Under the pieces are notes generated by a model. The model was not told where the DNA came from. It made no database searches and saw only the letters and a list, made by a program, of their open reading frames with translations. A stretch of 64,000 nucleotides of DNA. Source: Protaetiibacter sp. GTDB lineage: Bacteria > Actinomycetota > Actinomycetes > Actinomycetales > Microbacteriaceae. Shown one piece after another: positions 61,398 to 64,000 of this stretch (position 1 is the first letter of the stretch; each line of letters starts with the position of its first letter). The stretch spans positions 248,001 through 312,000 of the forward strand of contig JASLGG010000032.1 in NCBI GenBank assembly GCA_030150265.1, given 5' to 3'. The position numbers and the translations under genes are program-made.

Positions 61398-64000
61398 GTG
61401 TCGACCTCTCGACGTCTCGAAACTTTCGGTGCCACACTCCTGGTCGCCGCCCTCACCGCCGGATCGTTCCTCGCGGTCGCCTCCGTGCAGACCGCCGCCG
61501 CGGCCCCGGCCGTCGTGGCCTCCGCCGACTTCCAGGACGGAACACTCGGCGGCTGGACCCCAAACGGCGGGGCCACGCCGAGCGTCGTGAGCCTCGGCAG
61601 GGTGCTGCAGGTCGCCGACCGCGCCACCGACTACGACGGCGTGCAGCTCACCCCGACGCTCAGCGCCGGCACGGCGTACACCTTCTCGATGCGGGTGCGG
61701 CTGGCGGCCGACGTCACCGAGACCACCGCGATGCGCTTCGTCGTCGGCAGCGGCTATGACTGGGTCGGCGACACCTCGGGCGTGAACTCCACCGACTGGA
61801 CGACCGTCTCCGGCAGCTACACGCCGACGGCCGGCGGCCCCACCACCGTGTACCTCGGCACGGCCGACATCCCGGGTCGCGCGAGCTACGGCTATCTCGT
61901 CGACGAGCTGGTGATCGCGGCCGGCGGCACCGAGCTCTCGCACACCGACTTCGAGGACGGCACGCTGGGCGGCTGGCAGCGCAACGGCGCCCCGAGCGTG
62001 GGCCTCGCGGTCGTCGAGGACCGAGTCCTCTCGATCCCCGACCGCGCCAACACCTGGGACAGCGTGCAGCAGAACCTCACGCTCACCGCGGGCACCGAGT
62101 ACCAGTTCTCCTACCGCATCCGTCTCGCCGACGGCGTCGTCGGCACCACCGCCACGCGTTTCATCGCGCACCTGAGCGGCTACGACTGGATCGGCAACAC
62201 CACCGGGGTCAGCGCCGCCGGCTGGACGCGGGTGAGCGGCAGCTACACGCCGAGCGCCACCGGCAGCTATCAGCTCTACCCGGAGGTGGCCGGCGACATC
62301 GCCGGGACCTTCGGCGTGCTGCTCGACGACATCCGCATCACGACCGCGGCCCCGGGCGGCGGCACCCCCGGCCAGGTGGTGCTCTCGACCGACTTCGAGA
62401 GCGGCCTCGACGGATGGGGCCCGCGCGCCGACGCCAACGGCACGCCGACCGTGGCCCTCGTGAGCGACCCGGTGCACGGCGGGGCCCAGGCGGCGGCCGT
62501 CACGGACCGCGTCTCGCAGGGCTCCGGCATCGGCCACGACGTGACCGGCCTGCTCGAGGCCGGCGTCGGCTACGAGCTCACCGCCTGGCTGCGATTCGCC
62601 CCCGGCGAGCCGGCCGACGACGTGTGGCTGAGCCTCGCCGCGACGACGAACGGCGTCACCGAGTACAAGACCGTCGGGCAGTTCACGGGGATGTCGAACA
62701 GCCAGTGGGTGAAGGTCACGCAGCGCTTCACCGCGGGCGCCTTCGACACCGGGCTGCTCTACTTCGAGACCAAGTACAGCGGCGCGAACACCTCGACCTT
62801 CTTCCTCGACGACGTCGAGATCGCAACCCCCGCGCCGGCCGTGGTGCAGGACCTCACGCCCATCAAGGACACCGTCGCCTTCCCGGTGGGCGTCGCGATC
62901 GACAGCCGCGAGACGGTCGGGTCGGCATCCGAGCTGCTGCTGCGGCACGTCGACCAGCTCACGGCCGAGAACGCGATGAAGCCGGAGGCCTGGTACGACG
63001 CGACCGGCGCCTTCGCCCCGAGCGCCGAGGCCGACGGGCTCATGGACTACGCGCAGCAGAACGGGCTGCGCGTCTACGGCCACGTGCTCGTCTGGCACAG
63101 CCAGACCCCGGCCTGGTTCTTCGAGTCCGCCCCCGGGGTGCCGCTCACCTCGAGCCCGGCCGACCAGGCCGTGCTGGAGGCCCGGATGCGCACCCACATC
63201 TTCGACATCGCCGCCCACCTCGCGGGCGAGTTCGGCGAGTTCGGCTCGGCCGGCAACCCGCTCGTCGCCTTCGACGTGGTCAACGAGGTGGTCGCCGACT
63301 CGGGCGACTACGCCGACGGGCTGCGCCGCAGCGAGTGGTACCGGGTGCTCGGCGAGCGCTTCATCGACCTCGCCTTCCAGTACGCCGACGAGGCGTTCAA
63401 CCACCAGTACGCGGCATCCGGGTCGGACCGGCCGGTGAAGCTCTTCATCAACGACTACAACACCGAGCAGTCCGGCAAGCAGCAGCGCTACCACGCCCTC
63501 GTCGAACGCCTGCTGGCCCGTCACATCCCCGTCGACGGCGTGGGGCACCAGTTCCACGTGAGCCTCTCGATGCCGGTCGCGACGCTCGGCGCCGCGCTTG
63601 ACGCCTTCGCGGGCACCGGCCTGCTGCAGGCCGTGACGGAGCTCGACGTGACGACCGGCACGCCCGTCACCCAGGCGAAGCTCGTCGACCAGGGCTACTA
63701 CTACCGTGACGCCTTCCGCGCCTTCCGGGCGTACCAGGCCGCCAGCGGCGGCAGGCTCTTCTCGGTGACGGTGTGGGGTCTCACCGACGGACGCAGCTGG
63801 CGCAACAGCTCGGGCGCCCCGCTGGTGTTCGACGACGCGCTGCAGGCGAAGCCGGCCTACTACGGCATCGTCGACGACTCCCTGCCCGCCCCGCTGCGCA
63901 CCGCCGACGTGTTCCGGGCGGATGTCCCCGCCGTCGCGGGGGCCACCTCGGCGGCCGAGTGGGCTCGCGCGCCGCTGCACGCGATCTCCTCCTCCGCACG
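61398..64000 (+). CDS. secreted GH10 endo-xylanase with three CBM4_9/CBM22-like modules (partial)
   Basis: The gene starts at a GTG with AAGGAG seven bases upstream and remains open to the window end (867 codons seen). A signal peptide (SRRLETFGATLLVAALTAGS) ends near AAAA at residue 35-37. Three repeated carbohydrate-binding-like modules follow (about residues 40-180, 185-325, 330-485), each opening with DFEDG-type sequence such as DFEDGTLGGW. The GH10 catalytic barrel runs from about residue 485, with ENAMKPEAWYD, GHVLVWHSQTPAWFF, the acid/base Glu630 in FDVVNEVV and the nucleophile Glu748 in VTELDVTTG. It would hydrolyse beta-1,4-xylan outside the cell. The C-terminus is missing. Confidence 0.92.
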   Translation, partial: MSTSRRLETFGATLLVAALTAGSFLAVASVQTAAAAPAVVASADFQDGTLGGWTPNGGATPSVVSLGRVLQVADRATDYDGVQLTPTLSAGTAYTFSMRVRLAADVTETTAMRFVVGSGYDWVGDTSGVNSTDWTTVSGSYTPTAGGPTTVYLGTADIPGRASYGYLVDELVIAAGGTELSHTDFEDGTLGGWQRNGAPSVGLAVVEDRVLSIPDRANTWDSVQQNLTLTAGTEYQFSYRIRLADGVVGTTATRFIAHLSGYDWIGNTTGVSAAGWTRVSGSYTPSATGSYQLYPEVAGDIAGTFGVLLDDIRITTAAPGGGTPGQVVLSTDFESGLDGWGPRADANGTPTVALVSDPVHGGAQAAAVTDRVSQGSGIGHDVTGLLEAGVGYELTAWLRFAPGEPADDVWLSLAATTNGVTEYKTVGQFTGMSNSQWVKVTQRFTAGAFDTGLLYFETKYSGANTSTFFLDDVEIATPAPAVVQDLTPIKDTVAFPVGVAIDSRETVGSASELLLRHVDQLTAENAMKPEAWYDATGAFAPSAEADGLMDYAQQNGLRVYGHVLVWHSQTPAWFFESAPGVPLTSSPADQAVLEARMRTHIFDIAAHLAGEFGEFGSAGNPLVAFDVVNEVVADSGDYADGLRRSEWYRVLGERFIDLAFQYADEAFNHQYAASGSDRPVKLFINDYNTEQSGKQQRYHALVERLLARHIPVDGVGHQFHVSLSMPVATLGAALDAFAGTGLLQAVTELDVTTGTPVTQAKLVDQGYYYRDAFRAFRAYQAASGGRLFSVTVWGLTDGRSWRNSSGAPLVFDDALQAKPAYYGIVDDSLPAPLRTADVFRADVPAVAGATSAAEWARAPLHAISSSA

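Noticed and set aside
61305..63980. An 891-codon open frame antisense to the xylanase
   Set aside because: Composition is His/Arg/Gly/Val-rich shadow, with no domain. The plus strand shows a clear signal peptide and GH10 motifs.

Overview
The window is a gene-dense stretch of high-GC (about 72% by eye) actinobacterial chromosome, most like Microbacteriaceae. The reasons are GTG and ATG starts, many 4-base ATGA/GTGA gene overlaps, apparently leaderless genes, an actinobacterial NusG with a long acidic N-terminus, PspC-type sensor kinases, and sugar ABC transporters without their own ATPase. No rRNA, insertion sequence, prophage or CRISPR array was seen. There is one tRNA (Trp, anticodon CCA).

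Layout. 1-4.6 kb: a drug-type ABC-2 exporter operon running into a truncated sensor kinase (minus), a DUF2871 membrane protein, and a NarL-type two-component pair. 4.6-8.0 kb: a TetR repressor divergent from a UGT-like glycosyltransferase and an FAD-linked oxidase. 8.1-12.1 kb: a PspC-domain envelope-stress locus with divergent PspC-kinase and LuxR regulator. 12.1-13.7 kb: LysE-type exporter with divergent LysG-type regulator. 13.9-17.4 kb: tRNA-Trp, secE, nusG, a Phd/RelE-like toxin-antitoxin pair, rplK, rplA.

17.4-44.7 kb is accessory material lying between rplKA and rplJL, which adjoin in many bacteria. It holds a ROK-controlled glycoside operon (two Gfo/Idh/MocA dehydrogenases, two TIM-barrel isomerase/epimerase proteins, an ABC importer, a type-B carboxylesterase, an MFS protein); a polyamine-type importer with amidohydrolase, amine-oxidase-like flavoprotein and cupin; GNAT, Pr6Pr-like and YqaJ-nuclease genes; a MacAB-like export cassette beside a small secreted bacteriocin-like peptide and a Cys-rich lipoprotein; and an OmpR-type two-component pair.

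44.7-64 kb: rplJ-rplL behind a leader with an intrinsic attenuator; an Agl/Thu-type sugar importer with a LacI-type operator; an ABC exporter; a SLOG-fold protein and a PfkB kinase; a 17-bp tandem repeat array; cystathionine beta-synthase and gamma-synthase; an APC permease; and a xylose regulon (xylB, xylA, LacI-type XylR, and a secreted GH10 xylanase with three carbohydrate-binding-like modules, cut by the window end).

The overall picture is a plant-polymer or glycoside-using actinobacterium: the xylanase, the glycoside operon and the alpha-glucoside-type importer supply sugars, and nearby repressor sites suggest substrate induction. The strongest candidates for undescribed biology are the peptide/export cassette at 38.5-42.4 kb and the esterase-containing glycoside operon at 18.7-28.8 kb.
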